The position numbers and the translations under genes were made by a program. Of a stretch of DNA of 64,000 nt, positions 25,268 through 34,277 are shown piece after piece. Under the pieces are notes generated by a model. That model did not search any database. It was given only the letters and a program-made list of their open reading frames with translations, and was not told the DNA's origin. This DNA comes from Paenibacillus terricola (GTDB taxonomy: Bacteria > Bacillota > Bacilli > Paenibacillales > Paenibacillaceae): assembly GCF_014779765.1 (NCBI RefSeq), contig NZ_JACXZA010000004.1, positions 62,001 through 126,000 on the forward strand, given 5' to 3'. Each line of letters opens with the position of its first letter. Position 1 is the first letter of the stretch.

Positions 25268-25429
25268 GAATGATCCGCCTATAATCGTATTTGTAATATG
25301 GCCAAGTATACAGTTCGTTTTAATCCCAGAATAATCCTTTAAAAAATTATTTTTCGTACATGTCAGGATCAGTAGGCACCTCGGCATCTTATAGAGTGAA
25401 CCCATATTTGTAGTAGAGGAGCTGTTATT

Positions 25430-26356
25430 TTGACTTCCAACGAAACGATTAAAAGAGGCGAATTTGGACTAACGTTCCCAGTACGTCTAGTATCCGATGT
25501 AAGAAAGTCTCAGGAATGGTATCGCAATGTGCTGCAATGCCACGACATTAGCGGTTATGGACATGCAACGCGTGGAGACGGGGGAGGCATGGGACTCATT
25601 GTCATTACTGCCGCATCATCGGAAGATATTCACCCGAATGCAGTCGCACAGAAGCATACGGATGAACCAGCGGAAGCGGCAAGTCAGGAATATGGCTGGG
25701 ATTCCTTGGTTGAGGTCGCGTGGGATAACCTCACTTATATCATCGAGGAAGTACGCAAAAGAGGTGGTAAAATTACAGTAGAGCCTTATGAATATGCGCA
25801 CGGAGGTAGGCTCTATAAGAAAGCGCATATTGCCGATTATGATGGATACAACATCGTATTGAGCGCTAACCGGTTGCAGACGGAGGAACCGACCTCGCAC
25901 CAACCGGAAGATAAGTTCATTAAGACGGTTCAAGTACGCCTTGTTTCCGATTTGAAGAAGTCACTGGACTGGTACAAGCACGTGCTGGGATGCGACGAGG
26001 TGACTGACTCCGGGTACGCAAGGCGGGGAGATCTGGAGGCGCCGTATCCTGTAATGGAAGTAATTTTACAGCAGGCTGTATCACCGCAAGATGTACATCC
26101 CAATGCCATGTCTGCTAAAGTTAGAGACGTTGAGGGTTTATGGGAAGGCCCTGATTACCCGTGGGATACTTTCATTCATGTTTCTTGGGAGGATGTTTCG
26201 CTTATCGTAGAAGAGGTACGGGCTAAAGGCGGTACGATCGGAATGGAACCGACGGAAAGCTATAATGAGGGATGGGTCTTTCTCGATGCGCTTATTACCG
26301 ACCCGGACGGGTACAGCATTATTCTTGGAGGCATGAGAAGGAGCGAGGAAGCTTAA
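25430..26356 (+). CDS. Tandem VOC-domain protein
   Basis: 308 residues from TTG 25430, preceded by GAGGAG. Two homologous VOC modules follow one another: PVRLVSDVRKSQEWYRNVL to YDGYNIVLSANRL (about 15-145), and QVRLVSDLKKSLDWYKHVLG to DPDGYSIILGGM (about 165-300). This is an internal duplication that may build a complete barrel in one chain. The substrate is unknown. It is divergent from the sigma-VOC fusion with a 162-nt shared region, suggesting that the fused sigma factor directs its transcription and that both bind related ligands. Confidence 0.87.
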   Translation: MTSNETIKRGEFGLTFPVRLVSDVRKSQEWYRNVLQCHDISGYGHATRGDGGGMGLIVITAASSEDIHPNAVAQKHTDEPAEAASQEYGWDSLVEVAWDNLTYIIEEVRKRGGKITVEPYEYAHGGRLYKKAHIADYDGYNIVLSANRLQTEEPTSHQPEDKFIKTVQVRLVSDLKKSLDWYKHVLGCDEVTDSGYARRGDLEAPYPVMEVILQQAVSPQDVHPNAMSAKVRDVEGLWEGPDYPWDTFIHVSWEDVSLIVEEVRAKGGTIGMEPTESYNEGWVFLDALITDPDGYSIILGGMRRSEEA

Positions 26357-26450
26357 AGAGATGGACAACATGAAAGCGTCAATGCTTGATGATGCACACA
26401 ATGTTCATTATCTATTTAAATAGGCGATATTCCCCAACTTAATTACACTC

Positions 26451-26476
26451 AAAGCCATCCCTCAAAGGATGGCTTT
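26451..26476 (+). terminator. Terminator, GGCCATCC family
   Basis: AAAGCCATCC and GGATGGCTTT form a perfect 10-bp stem around CTCAAA, ending in TTT, 94 nt after the tandem VOC stop. Confidence 0.75.
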
Positions 26477-26567
26477 AAATATTGCCATATGGTGATTTTC
26501 ATGTCACACGCAGCCAGGTTCGTTAGTTATATAGGCGTAACTAGCATCGGAAGGGGGGGACTGCAGC

Positions 26568-27125
26568 ATGAATATCGGGGAAATTATAAGCCGGGTCAAA
26601 CAAGGAGATTGTAATGCTTTCGAGCCAATCATTCACGCGTATCAACAGAAATTGTTTACGTATTGCTACTATTTGTTAGGAAATCGGCAGGAGGCGGAGG
26701 ATGCAGTACAGGAAGTCTTGATTAAAGCCTATCAGAACTTGCATTTGTATCAGATCGATCAATCTTTCCTGGCCTGGCTCTACAAAATTGCGGGGAATCA
26801 TTGCTTCACGCTATTAAATCGTCAGAAGAAGTGGAACTCGTTGCTTCCCAAGTTTTGGCGCCAATCTCATGAACCAAGTGCAGAGGAAGCGGTATCGAAG
26901 CGAGTGGACAATAATTTCGATGACCTATTGAGAGGTTTAACTGCTGAAGAGAGACAAATTATCATTTTGCACACCATTGTAGGATATACGCTCGATGAGA
27001 TTGCCGAAAATCTTGAAATAAAGGCGGGGACAGTCCGTAAACGATTCGAACGGATCCGTAAGAAGCTTAGATCAACATCTACTGACTGGGAGGGCACCAA
27101 TTATGAGAAAACCGTCCGAGTTTAA
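26568..27125 (+). CDS. ECF-type RNA polymerase sigma factor
   Basis: 185 residues with GGAAGGGGGGA before the ATG. Sigma-2 spans about 20-90 (YCYYLLGNRQEAEDAVQEVL, FLAWLYKIAGNHC), and sigma-4 about 118-170 (LTAEERQIIILHTIVGYTLD, LEIKAGTVRKRFERIRKKL). It is of normal length for the SigW/SigV-like extracytoplasmic function group. Its last 23 nt overlap the next gene, a membrane protein that probably acts as its anti-sigma factor. The trigger is unknown. An inverted repeat TAGTTA/TAACTA lies 30-50 nt upstream of the start. Confidence 0.93.
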   Translation: MNIGEIISRVKQGDCNAFEPIIHAYQQKLFTYCYYLLGNRQEAEDAVQEVLIKAYQNLHLYQIDQSFLAWLYKIAGNHCFTLLNRQKKWNSLLPKFWRQSHEPSAEEAVSKRVDNNFDDLLRGLTAEERQIIILHTIVGYTLDEIAENLEIKAGTVRKRFERIRKKLRSTSTDWEGTNYEKTVRV

Positions 27126-27939
27126 AGGATTAAGAGAAGAATTGGACGGCATGATATTGCCGACGATTGATGTTAGCGGTGCAGTCATGGAACGGATTCG
27201 GGCCATGTCCAATGGGAGCGAGGCAACTGACAACACACAGCGTTACATAAAGCGTCGGCCCAAGGCAGTGTGGGTCATGGCGACTGCCTTATTCTTTGTG
27301 TTCTCGGCAGCAGTCTCTGCTTCCGTTCTCCCGCTGAACTGGAATGGTGAAAGGATCACAATTGAAGATGACGGGGGCAAGAACGCAATAATTGACGCCT
27401 TCAAGGAGCTTATATTCGGGCAAGAGCCAACTTACAAAGAAACGATTGAAGATGTATTGAACAATCATACAAATGCCAAGGAAGTCATGGACTTGGACGG
27501 GGCGATAAAACAGTTTCCTTTTACAATCCTAAGACCGGCTCCTCTCGAAGCCCAGCTAATTCGTTCAAACGGAGTTCTGATGAATTCGATTCTTCAGGAA
27601 AATGGTGAAGATGCCCGTATTATCGGTTATATCCCCGTCTTCTACGATATTTATGATCTAGCTAACAATCGCTGGGCGATTGTGTCCCAAAAGCTAGACC
27701 AAGAGGCCACTGACCTAATTGCGGGTAGAGTGACCAGTGGTTCTTCGACCTATATTGGCAAGTGGGAGCAAGTGCAGATTAATGATCAACTGATGGCGAT
27801 GTACAAAGAGTATTCAAGGGAGAACACGTTATTGATGAAATATAAAAATGAGCGGTCTCAGGTTATCGAGCTGAAAGTTACGGGAACCGGCGAGAGGGAT
27901 GAATTAATCAAGCTGGCAAAGGCTTATACAGGTTTATGA
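27103..27939 (+). CDS. Membrane-anchored probable anti-sigma factor
   Basis: 278 residues, overlapping the ECF sigma gene by 23 nt, which implies translational coupling. A short cytoplasmic N-terminus (about 1-52) precedes one transmembrane segment (about 55-75, VWVMATALFFVFSAAVSASV). The rest is an extracellular domain with DUF4367-like features (IPVFYDIYDLANNRWAIVSQ, YIGKWEQVQINDQLMAMY). The layout is that of anti-sigma factors that hold an ECF sigma at the membrane until stress triggers proteolysis or ligand binding. There is no clear zinc-binding HxxxCxxC motif in the N-terminus, so it is not a ZAS-type protein. Confidence 0.8.
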   Translation: MRKPSEFKGLREELDGMILPTIDVSGAVMERIRAMSNGSEATDNTQRYIKRRPKAVWVMATALFFVFSAAVSASVLPLNWNGERITIEDDGGKNAIIDAFKELIFGQEPTYKETIEDVLNNHTNAKEVMDLDGAIKQFPFTILRPAPLEAQLIRSNGVLMNSILQENGEDARIIGYIPVFYDIYDLANNRWAIVSQKLDQEATDLIAGRVTSGSSTYIGKWEQVQINDQLMAMYKEYSRENTLLMKYKNERSQVIELKVTGTGERDELIKLAKAYTGL

Positions 27940-27979
27940 GTTCAGCTTGAATCCAGATCTTACGCTTATTAAACAAATT

Positions 27980-28005
27980 AGGGCCATCCCGCAAAGGATG
28001 GCCCT
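27980..28005. terminator. Terminator, GGCCATCC family
   Basis: AGGGCCATCC and GGATGGCCCT form a perfect 10-bp stem around CGCAAA between the convergent anti-sigma and transporter genes. Neither side has a long T-tract. Confidence 0.65.
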
Positions 28006-28084
28006 GCTTGCCGTTACAGATAGCACGAGGAACACTATTCGGTCGAACGGTCTAACAGTTTGGGCAAGCACACGATTAACCTCT

Positions 28085-29017
28085 TCATTTGCTTACCGCA
28101 ATTTTTAATGCCTCCCTGCGCCCCAAACGATTCGTCCCAATAACCCCTGCGATTATCAGTGCAGAGCCGATCAGATGATATACCGTCACTTCTTCACCGA
28201 GGAACATTGCTCCCGCTGCCATGGATACGATCGTAGAGAGATTAGCGAACACGCTCATCCTCGACGCTTCCATCTTGGACAGGATGTAGATGGACATCAA
28301 CGCCGTACCCAGCGACGATATTACGCCCAAGTAGAGGATGGATGAGATAAAGGTGCCGCTGGCAAGAGGCGCAAAAAATGAATGGAGCGTGCCGTCGATG
28401 GCATGCTGGGTGAATGTAATGACCAGAAAAACGACGAATCCAATTCCCAATATCAAATAAGCAATTTCGGCCGGGCTGAATTGCTTCAATAGCGGGCGGG
28501 CCAGAACGGTATAGCCGGCAAAAGCAACACATGTCAGCAATAACAAGGTGATTCCCGTCAGATTCGATAGATCGATGCTGCTGCCTTTCATTACGAAGAT
28601 AAACACGACGCCGAATACCGACAGAAGAATGGATAGTTTCTGTAAGACGGTAGTCCTTTCTTTCAGGTACATAGAGGCGAGGATCATCGTAACGACAGGG
28701 GTGAATGCGTACAGTATGCCTCCCTCCGCCGAGGTGGCATGCTTCAGACCAAATGCTTGTAGAGTGAAGAAACCAAGCGGATACGTGATGGCCAGCAACA
28801 ACACTTTATACACAGGTTTACCGCGGTATGCGAGCTTGACCCAGCCGAACGCCACCGGGATGGACATGGCCAAGAACGAAGCGGCGAAACGGAAGGTCAA
28901 CGTGTCGAGCGGATTGGCGTAATCGAGTGCAATTTTGGCAAATAAAAAGGATATTCCAAGGATGACCGCATTAACCACGGCGAAGACATAGGCAAGCTTT
29001 GAATTAGATGAAATCAT
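28085..29017 (-). CDS. EamA/DMT-superfamily transporter
   Basis: 310 residues with ten predicted transmembrane helices arranged as two EamA repeats (about 8-140 and 155-300). Landmarks are ILGISFLFAKIALDYANPL, the end of repeat 1 FTPVVTMILASMYLKERTT, and the matching FANLSTIVSMAAGAMFLGEEV in repeat 2. DMT proteins mostly export amino acids, amines or other metabolites in exchange for protons. It is divergent from a MocR-type regulator, a frequent pairing in Firmicutes, so the exported compound may be an amine or amino acid that this PLP-binding regulator senses. Confidence 0.92.
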   Translation of the reverse strand: MISSNSKLAYVFAVVNAVILGISFLFAKIALDYANPLDTLTFRFAASFLAMSIPVAFGWVKLAYRGKPVYKVLLLAITYPLGFFTLQAFGLKHATSAEGGILYAFTPVVTMILASMYLKERTTVLQKLSILLSVFGVVFIFVMKGSSIDLSNLTGITLLLLTCVAFAGYTVLARPLLKQFSPAEIAYLILGIGFVVFLVITFTQHAIDGTLHSFFAPLASGTFISSILYLGVISSLGTALMSIYILSKMEASRMSVFANLSTIVSMAAGAMFLGEEVTVYHLIGSALIIAGVIGTNRLGRREALKIAVSK

Positions 29018-29120
29018 GATTGCTTCGACCCCCTAACTACGGCAATGTGTTCGCGAACATTGCGTCCGTTGATTTGAGGATAGGGCAACCGCATCAATCG
29101 AACAACGGCATTTTATAATG

Positions 29121-29136
29121 ACTGTATCGGTACAGT
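29121..29136. promoter_or_regulatory. Candidate MocR operator
   Basis: ACTGTA and TACAGT form a perfect inverted repeat around TCGG, midway between the divergent transporter and MocR genes, next to TATAATG. Control of both genes is likely. Confidence 0.6.
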
Positions 29137-29204
29137 TAGTTGGAGTGTCATATTAAGAGCGGGAAAATAAATGTTATGATAAATACAGGCGGGAGGGGGA
29201 TCAT

Positions 29205-30551
29205 GTGAAGAAATACTTCTCAATACTATCGGATATGGAGCGCAAGATTCGGGAGGGGACGTACCTTCCTGGTCAGAAGCTGCCTTCCGTTCGCAGTGCC
29301 GCAGCCTCCTACGAGTGCAGCATCAGCACAATCATTCGGGCATACTTGGAGCTGGAAAAGCGCCACGCCATCTATTCGGTTCCGCAAAGCGGATTCTTTG
29401 TTGTTGAGAAGCCGGGAGATTGGCGCGACAATAGGGAAGACACAATGATCAATTTCGCTACGGTAATGCCCGATTTGGACGCCTTCCCCTATCTTGATTT
29501 TCAGCATTGTTTGAATAAAGCAATCGATATCTATAAGTACGACCTATTTACCTATGGCGATCCGCATGGGTTGGAGTCCTTCCGCCACACGCTTGTGTCC
29601 CACTTAGCCGGTGACCAAGTGTTTGCTAAAGCCAAGCAGATAATCGTCACTTCTGGTGCGCAGCAGGCACTGCAAATTCTGGCCAAAATGCCGTTCCCGA
29701 ACGGTAAAACAGCGATTCTAGTGGAGCAACCGAGTTACGACATTTATTTGCGGTTCCTGGAGACGGAACGCATACCGGTCTATGGCATTGCGCGTACGGC
29801 GGCAGGAATTGATCTGAATGAATTGGAGCAGTGGTTCAGAAGCGGCGACATCAAGTTCTTCTACACGATGTCAAGGTACCATAACCCGCTTGGCACCTCA
29901 TATCGTGCGGCAGAGAGGAAAGCAATTGCAAGGTTAGCCGGCAAGTACGACGTATATGTCGTAGAGGACGATTATATGGCCGACTTGGGCACGGAGCGGC
30001 AATTCGACCCGATCTATGCTTACGATGTAAGTTCGTACGTCATCTATGTAAAGAGCTTCTCCAAGATCATCTTCCCAGGCTTAAGGGTAGGGGCCGTTGT
30101 GTTGCCGCAGCGCCTGCTGGATACCTTCCATGCCTACAAAATATATCCCGATACATCGCTTCTGTCTCAGGCGGCGCTTGAGGTGTATATCAAGAACGGA
30201 ATGTACGAACGACACAAGCACGCAATAAGCAGCCTATATGCGTCGCGTATGCGAGTGTTGAATGAGTCGGTCGAACGATACAATGAAGCGGGGTTGCTTG
30301 AAGTGCCTCGAATAGGCTCAGGCATCTATACGCAGTTCAAAATGAAATCGACGGTCAATATGGAGCAACTTATCAAGCGGCTCGCCAAGAGGAATATCAA
30401 CGTCGTGTCTGGAAAAGCATTTTACTCTTCGGATTATTTGAAGCGGGAGAAGTTTCTACGGATAAGCATCTCCCAGACGCAACCGGAGCAGATTGATGCG
30501 GGAATTAAGGCGATCGTTGAAGAAGTAAGACAGGCACACAGGTGGTTATAG
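29205..30551 (+). CDS. MocR-type regulator (GntR HTH fused to a PLP aminotransferase fold)
   Basis: 448 residues from GTG 29205, preceded by GGGAGGGGG. The GntR winged helix spans about 1-70 (LPGQKLPSVRSAAASYECS), and the fold-type I aminotransferase domain about 85-445. The PLP lysine lies in YVKSFSKIIFPGLRVG, with DDYMADL and the Asn/Tyr contacts in TMSRYHNPLGTSY. MocR proteins bind PLP and often an amine ligand to switch transcription. The divergent EamA transporter and the shared ACTGTA dyad point to an export system controlled by this protein. Confidence 0.93.
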   Translation: MKKYFSILSDMERKIREGTYLPGQKLPSVRSAAASYECSISTIIRAYLELEKRHAIYSVPQSGFFVVEKPGDWRDNREDTMINFATVMPDLDAFPYLDFQHCLNKAIDIYKYDLFTYGDPHGLESFRHTLVSHLAGDQVFAKAKQIIVTSGAQQALQILAKMPFPNGKTAILVEQPSYDIYLRFLETERIPVYGIARTAAGIDLNELEQWFRSGDIKFFYTMSRYHNPLGTSYRAAERKAIARLAGKYDVYVVEDDYMADLGTERQFDPIYAYDVSSYVIYVKSFSKIIFPGLRVGAVVLPQRLLDTFHAYKIYPDTSLLSQAALEVYIKNGMYERHKHAISSLYASRMRVLNESVERYNEAGLLEVPRIGSGIYTQFKMKSTVNMEQLIKRLAKRNINVVSGKAFYSSDYLKREKFLRISISQTQPEQIDAGIKAIVEEVRQAHRWL

Positions 30552-30571
30552 TGAAATTCAACAGGTTCTTC

Positions 30572-30619
30572 AACAAGTAAGGCCGGGATTTCCGCTATGG
30601 GTTCCCGGCCTTACTTGTT
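30572..30619. terminator. Long bidirectional terminator
   Basis: A 17-bp stem (AACAAGTAAGGCCGGGA and complement) closes over about 14 nt between the convergent MocR and DUF1295 genes. The GGCCGGGA core and GCTATGGG loop match the hairpin at 36346-36377 after the Hcp-like gene. Confidence 0.85.
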
Positions 30620-30652
30620 ATTGCCTATATTGCGTTGTTAGCCTTGATGTCC
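30620..30652 (-). pseudogene. 3' end remnant of an Hcp-like gene
   Basis: Read leftward, the sequence encodes DIKANNAI followed by a stop, then the GGCCGGGA hairpin. The same arrangement, DIKTNTAI, stop, hairpin, ends the Hcp-like gene at 36390. The two blocks match over roughly 80 bp including the terminator. Only the last codons remain, directly after the DUF1295 stop codon, so the rest of the copy was lost or never copied. Confidence 0.7.
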
Positions 30653-31432
30653 CTAACGGCGTTCGATCTCAGGAAACCATGGAATGAATCTATTGGTTTC
30701 TTTTTTGTATTGTTGGTAAGCCGGATTATGTGCATAACGCCGATCCAGGAAAGGCACTCCAGAAACTTTGACTAACAAAAGGTTGATCAACAGGGAGCTG
30801 ATTAATGCACCCCAGCCTCCAGGAATAGGGAGAATAATGATCGAGATTCCCCACCACATAACGGCTTCGCCAAAGTAATTAGGGTGACGGGTATAGCGCC
30901 ATAAACCGGTGGTCAGCACTTCTTCATTATTCCGGCGGTTCTTCTTAAAGCGCCGCAGCTGCCAATCGCCGATGGATTGGAACATGAATCCGACAATCCA
31001 TACAATCAGTCCCAAATAAGCGGCTAGATCAAGGGATGGGTTCTTTCCGGCATTAACGCAAATGATAGGGTAGGAGAGCAGCAGCATGATAAGTCCCTGC
31101 AGCATGAAAACGCGGAAAAAGGCGATAAGCGCCGCGCGTCTACCCCATTGTCTGCGAAAGTCGGCATAGCGGTAATCTTCTCCTCTACCTAGCGAACGAA
31201 TGAATAGATAGACCGCTAAGCGAATACCCCATATACACACCAAGGCTGTGACAAGCAATCTTGTACCATCCATTCCTTCTTGGTAACCGAATGTCGTTAA
31301 TGCGATAATAACAAACCCTAAGCCCCAGCCGATATCTACAATCGAGTTATCTCTCTTGAATTGCGCCGCTATGTATAATATGACCATAAAGATAAAAACG
31401 GCGGCTCCACTGATCCCATACAAGGCCAGCAT
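30653..31432 (-). CDS. DUF1295 (steroid 5-alpha-reductase-like) membrane enzyme
   Basis: 259 residues with about six hydrophobic helices. The C-terminal part carries the conserved core of the isoprenylcysteine methyltransferase / steroid reductase superfamily: LTTGLWRYTRHPNYFGEAVMWWG, then VSGVPFLDRRYAHNPAYQQY. Members use NADPH or AdoMet to modify membrane lipids; the substrate here is unknown. Its start codon directly follows the stop of the DAK2-DegV gene, so it is the last gene of the leftward operon that begins with the chemoreceptor at 35210. A lipid or terpenoid target would fit CarH-type regulation, but that is inference. Confidence 0.85.
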   Translation of the reverse strand: MLALYGISGAAVFIFMVILYIAAQFKRDNSIVDIGWGLGFVIIALTTFGYQEGMDGTRLLVTALVCIWGIRLAVYLFIRSLGRGEDYRYADFRRQWGRRAALIAFFRVFMLQGLIMLLLSYPIICVNAGKNPSLDLAAYLGLIVWIVGFMFQSIGDWQLRRFKKNRRNNEEVLTTGLWRYTRHPNYFGEAVMWWGISIIILPIPGGWGALISSLLINLLLVKVSGVPFLDRRYAHNPAYQQYKKETNRFIPWFPEIERR

Positions 31433-33244
31433 CTACGCATTCCTCCTCGTATTATCGTTGCTGAGCATCATGGCTACGCTCACTGCTCCCTTTCCTGCAT
31501 GCAGCCCGATGACGGGCGATACGCTCGTGATGTATTGAGGTCTTCGCCCGGTTATCCTCATCATTTCTTCAGAGCAATATTCGCTGTCGGCCTCGGCCCC
31601 AGCATGAAGGATTACATAGCTCTGGATTGGATTGCGGCGATGGATGCGAGCCACCATTCGCAGCATTTTGCTAAGATTGGATCGTCGATAAAAGGTTTTG
31701 CCATACAGGATCGATTGACCTGCGTGGTTGACCGACACAATGGGCTTCATATCGAGCCAACTTGCGATTTTTCCTTGAAGCGGGCTTACCCTTCCCCCTC
31801 TAATCATGTGCTTCAACGTGGGGACGCTCACTAGAATTTCTGATCGAGGTATAGATGATTTCAGCAATTCAAGCACCTGATCAATCGGCTTTCCTGCTTT
31901 AACTGCCTCTGCGGCGCGATGAACAATCAACCCATAAGCGCCAGACAACGTTCGTGAATCGATTACATGTATTCTGGTTGAATCAACCCGTTCGGCCGCT
32001 TGTCGGCATGTATCGTAAGTGCCGCTAAGCGGCTTGGAAAGATGAATGGAAATAATGTGCTGATAATGAGTCAATAGCCGTTCGTAGAGCAGAACGATGG
32101 TTTCTTGTGCGGGCTGCGATGTCGTTGGCAGTTCTTCAGTCCGCTCAAGCTTGTCGTAAAAGGTACCCAATTGAAGCGTTACTTTATCTAGGTAGGTTGA
32201 GCGTTCGAACTGCAGGTGCAGAGGAACCCTATGAATTTGATAGTCGTCCAGCCAGCTCTCGGGAATATCACACGCGGAGTCAATTACAAGGGCAATGGAT
32301 GATTGGCGGTTGTAGATCATGTCTTGCTGCCGCTTCATGTCTTCAACCTTCTGATAGACGATCCAGCCGTGATCCTGAATCGCTTCGGCAACCCGTTCGG
32401 GAACGTCGGTATGAATATGAATTTTACCCTGGTTACCGTCGCCTACGGCTACAATCGAGTTTCCCATAGCTGCTATACGATTCTTAATCTCTTTCAGATC
32501 AGTACGGATATCGAGCATAAACTCGACACAATAACGATATTCGAGATCAACAAGATTATGGGATGAGCTATCAGCGTCAGCAGAAGGCTGAACGGCAGGT
32601 TGCGTATCCTGGTCGACGTATTGATCGATTACCAACGTATCGTTACTTAATGAAGAGATAAAGCCCTGCAAGAAATGAACAAAGCCTTTGGCGCCGGCAT
32701 CGACCACATTGTTTTTGCGCAGCACCTCCATCTGATGCTTCGTATTCTCAAGGGAAACGCATACCCCGGCGAACGAGCGGCGGAGCAGATCCGGAATGCT
32801 CTCTGTTAAGGGGACCGCGGCTCTAAGAACCTCAACCCAGTCGTTCATGACGGACAGCACGGTTCCTTCCCTCGGATCCTGCACCGAACGTCTTGATGCG
32901 TCCGCGGATTGCGCACACATTTCGATAAATTGCGGGCGTTGCAGTTCCAAGCGAGCCGACATATAACTGCACATTGATATAATGAACTGCGAGAAAATCA
33001 TGCCGGAGTTTCCGCGGGAGCCTCTTAGGCAAGCCCGTCTGACTTTATCAAGCACCTCGGCGGAAGCGTCGCTCGGTTTAGTCTCACGCAGAATCATCCG
33101 CATTAAGTGCGCCAAATTGCTTCCCGTATCCCCATCGGGGACAGGGAAGACATTGATGGCGTTCAGCTCTTGTTCTCTTGCGATTATTTCATTGGCTCCG
33201 GCCAGTATCATACGATGCAACGTAAGATGATTCAGCATGTGCAT
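31433..33244 (-). CDS. DAK2-DegV fusion (FakA-like kinase domain joined to FakB-like domain)
   Basis: 603 residues from ATG 33244 with AGGAGGG upstream, overlapping the EAL gene by 56 nt. Residues about 1-195 are a DAK2/DhaL kinase domain with the ATP/Mg motif VFPVPDGDTGSNLAHLM and GSRGNSGMIFSQF. A middle part (about 230-310, like the FakA linker domain) follows. Residues about 318-600 are a DegV/FakB fatty-acid-binding domain with IALVIDSACDIPESWLDDY and HLSKPLSGTYDTC. FakA and FakB normally are separate and phosphorylate exogenous fatty acids together. Here kinase and carrier are one chain, which suggests a self-contained acyl-phosphate-forming enzyme. Confidence 0.88.
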   Translation of the reverse strand: MHMLNHLTLHRMILAGANEIIAREQELNAINVFPVPDGDTGSNLAHLMRMILRETKPSDASAEVLDKVRRACLRGSRGNSGMIFSQFIISMCSYMSARLELQRPQFIEMCAQSADASRRSVQDPREGTVLSVMNDWVEVLRAAVPLTESIPDLLRRSFAGVCVSLENTKHQMEVLRKNNVVDAGAKGFVHFLQGFISSLSNDTLVIDQYVDQDTQPAVQPSADADSSSHNLVDLEYRYCVEFMLDIRTDLKEIKNRIAAMGNSIVAVGDGNQGKIHIHTDVPERVAEAIQDHGWIVYQKVEDMKRQQDMIYNRQSSIALVIDSACDIPESWLDDYQIHRVPLHLQFERSTYLDKVTLQLGTFYDKLERTEELPTTSQPAQETIVLLYERLLTHYQHIISIHLSKPLSGTYDTCRQAAERVDSTRIHVIDSRTLSGAYGLIVHRAAEAVKAGKPIDQVLELLKSSIPRSEILVSVPTLKHMIRGGRVSPLQGKIASWLDMKPIVSVNHAGQSILYGKTFYRRSNLSKMLRMVARIHRRNPIQSYVILHAGAEADSEYCSEEMMRITGRRPQYITSVSPVIGLHAGKGAVSVAMMLSNDNTRRNA

Positions 33245-34244
33245 GTCTACCCTCCTGTTGAGAATTCGGAATTAGGCTCGGCTTCCCGAATAGATAACCT
33301 TGGAATAGCTCATATCCCTGTTGTTTGAGCCATTCAAAGTCTTCTCTTGATTCAATGCCTTCAGCAAGCGGTACCGATCCGATTCGCAAGGCTGTCTGAA
33401 GGAAAAGCTCCGCGGTTCGCTGCTTCGGCTCATCTCCGGCTACCCCTTGAACATACTTTCGATCAAGCTTCATATAATGGGGTTTCAATTCTGCCAGCAC
33501 TTCCACCGTGCTGAAGCCCTCGCCAACATCGTCAAGCGCATAATGAAACCCCTTATTTTTATAAAACGTCAAAATATGCTTCAAGTGCTCCAGGTCCTCC
33601 GTCTTTTCTGTTTCGACAACCTCGAAAACAAACAAAGAAGGGTCGATATTTAATCTCGCGGCTAATTCGACCGTCGATTTGAGGCAGAATTCGGGTGAAT
33701 AAATCGACGTCGGAATAAAGTTAATAAACGTCTTCGTTCGAAGCGGGACTGCCGCTTGGACGGCCTGCAATCTGCACAGGCGGTCAAGCGCATACAGCCG
33801 GCCCCGTGCCCTGGCTGCGGTAAAGACCTCATTCGGATAGAGCAGGGAACCATTATCGTCAACAAATCTGGCGAGCGCTTCATAGGCATGGACACGCTCC
33901 TGCGCATCGACTATTATCTGGAAGTGAATCGCAACGCGTTGCTCCGCGATTAATTTGTCAACCCACTTCGTTTCAAGTACAGCGGCAAGCTCGTGCATCG
34001 GTTTCCATGGCCCTTCCGGAAGTCGAAACCAGATCCCCTCGATATCCATATGATGGCTGCAAAAGTCTGCTAGCTCCCGCGCGCCGATCTCGTCAATTGT
34101 TACCGTTTCATCCTCCGTTTGCTGCAGCAATGCGTTTCTGAACCGCACATGTCCAGTCGCTTCGCGCAACAAATTCCGGTTAAATGCACCTTCGGCCTTA
34201 ATTTCAATTAAAAGCTCATTTAATCTGCAACCTCGACAGCTCAT
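33189..34244 (-). CDS. EAL-domain protein (probable c-di-GMP phosphodiesterase)
   Basis: 351 residues, GGGGGAG before the ATG. The N-terminal 100 residues have no clear domain; it opens with three Cys (MSCRGCRLN, a CxxC). The EAL domain (about 105-330) keeps the key motifs: YEALAR with the catalytic Glu, NFIP, FEVVETE, ALDDVGEGFS, YMKLDRKYV, and AEGIES before FQGYLFGKPS. Loop 6 reads DDVGEG rather than DDFGTG, but the metal-binding Asp pair and the Lys are kept, so activity is likely. It would lower c-di-GMP, favouring motility. It lies between the PAS chemoreceptor and the DAK2-DegV gene in one operon. Confidence 0.88.
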   Translation of the reverse strand: MSCRGCRLNELLIEIKAEGAFNRNLLREATGHVRFRNALLQQTEDETVTIDEIGARELADFCSHHMDIEGIWFRLPEGPWKPMHELAAVLETKWVDKLIAEQRVAIHFQIIVDAQERVHAYEALARFVDDNGSLLYPNEVFTAARARGRLYALDRLCRLQAVQAAVPLRTKTFINFIPTSIYSPEFCLKSTVELAARLNIDPSLFVFEVVETEKTEDLEHLKHILTFYKNKGFHYALDDVGEGFSTVEVLAELKPHYMKLDRKYVQGVAGDEPKQRTAELFLQTALRIGSVPLAEGIESREDFEWLKQQGYELFQGYLFGKPSLIPNSQQEGRHAHAESSYVASYDTGRSQ

Positions 34245-34277
34245 CGATTCTCCCCCTGATCTGGACGGCTTTGATGC

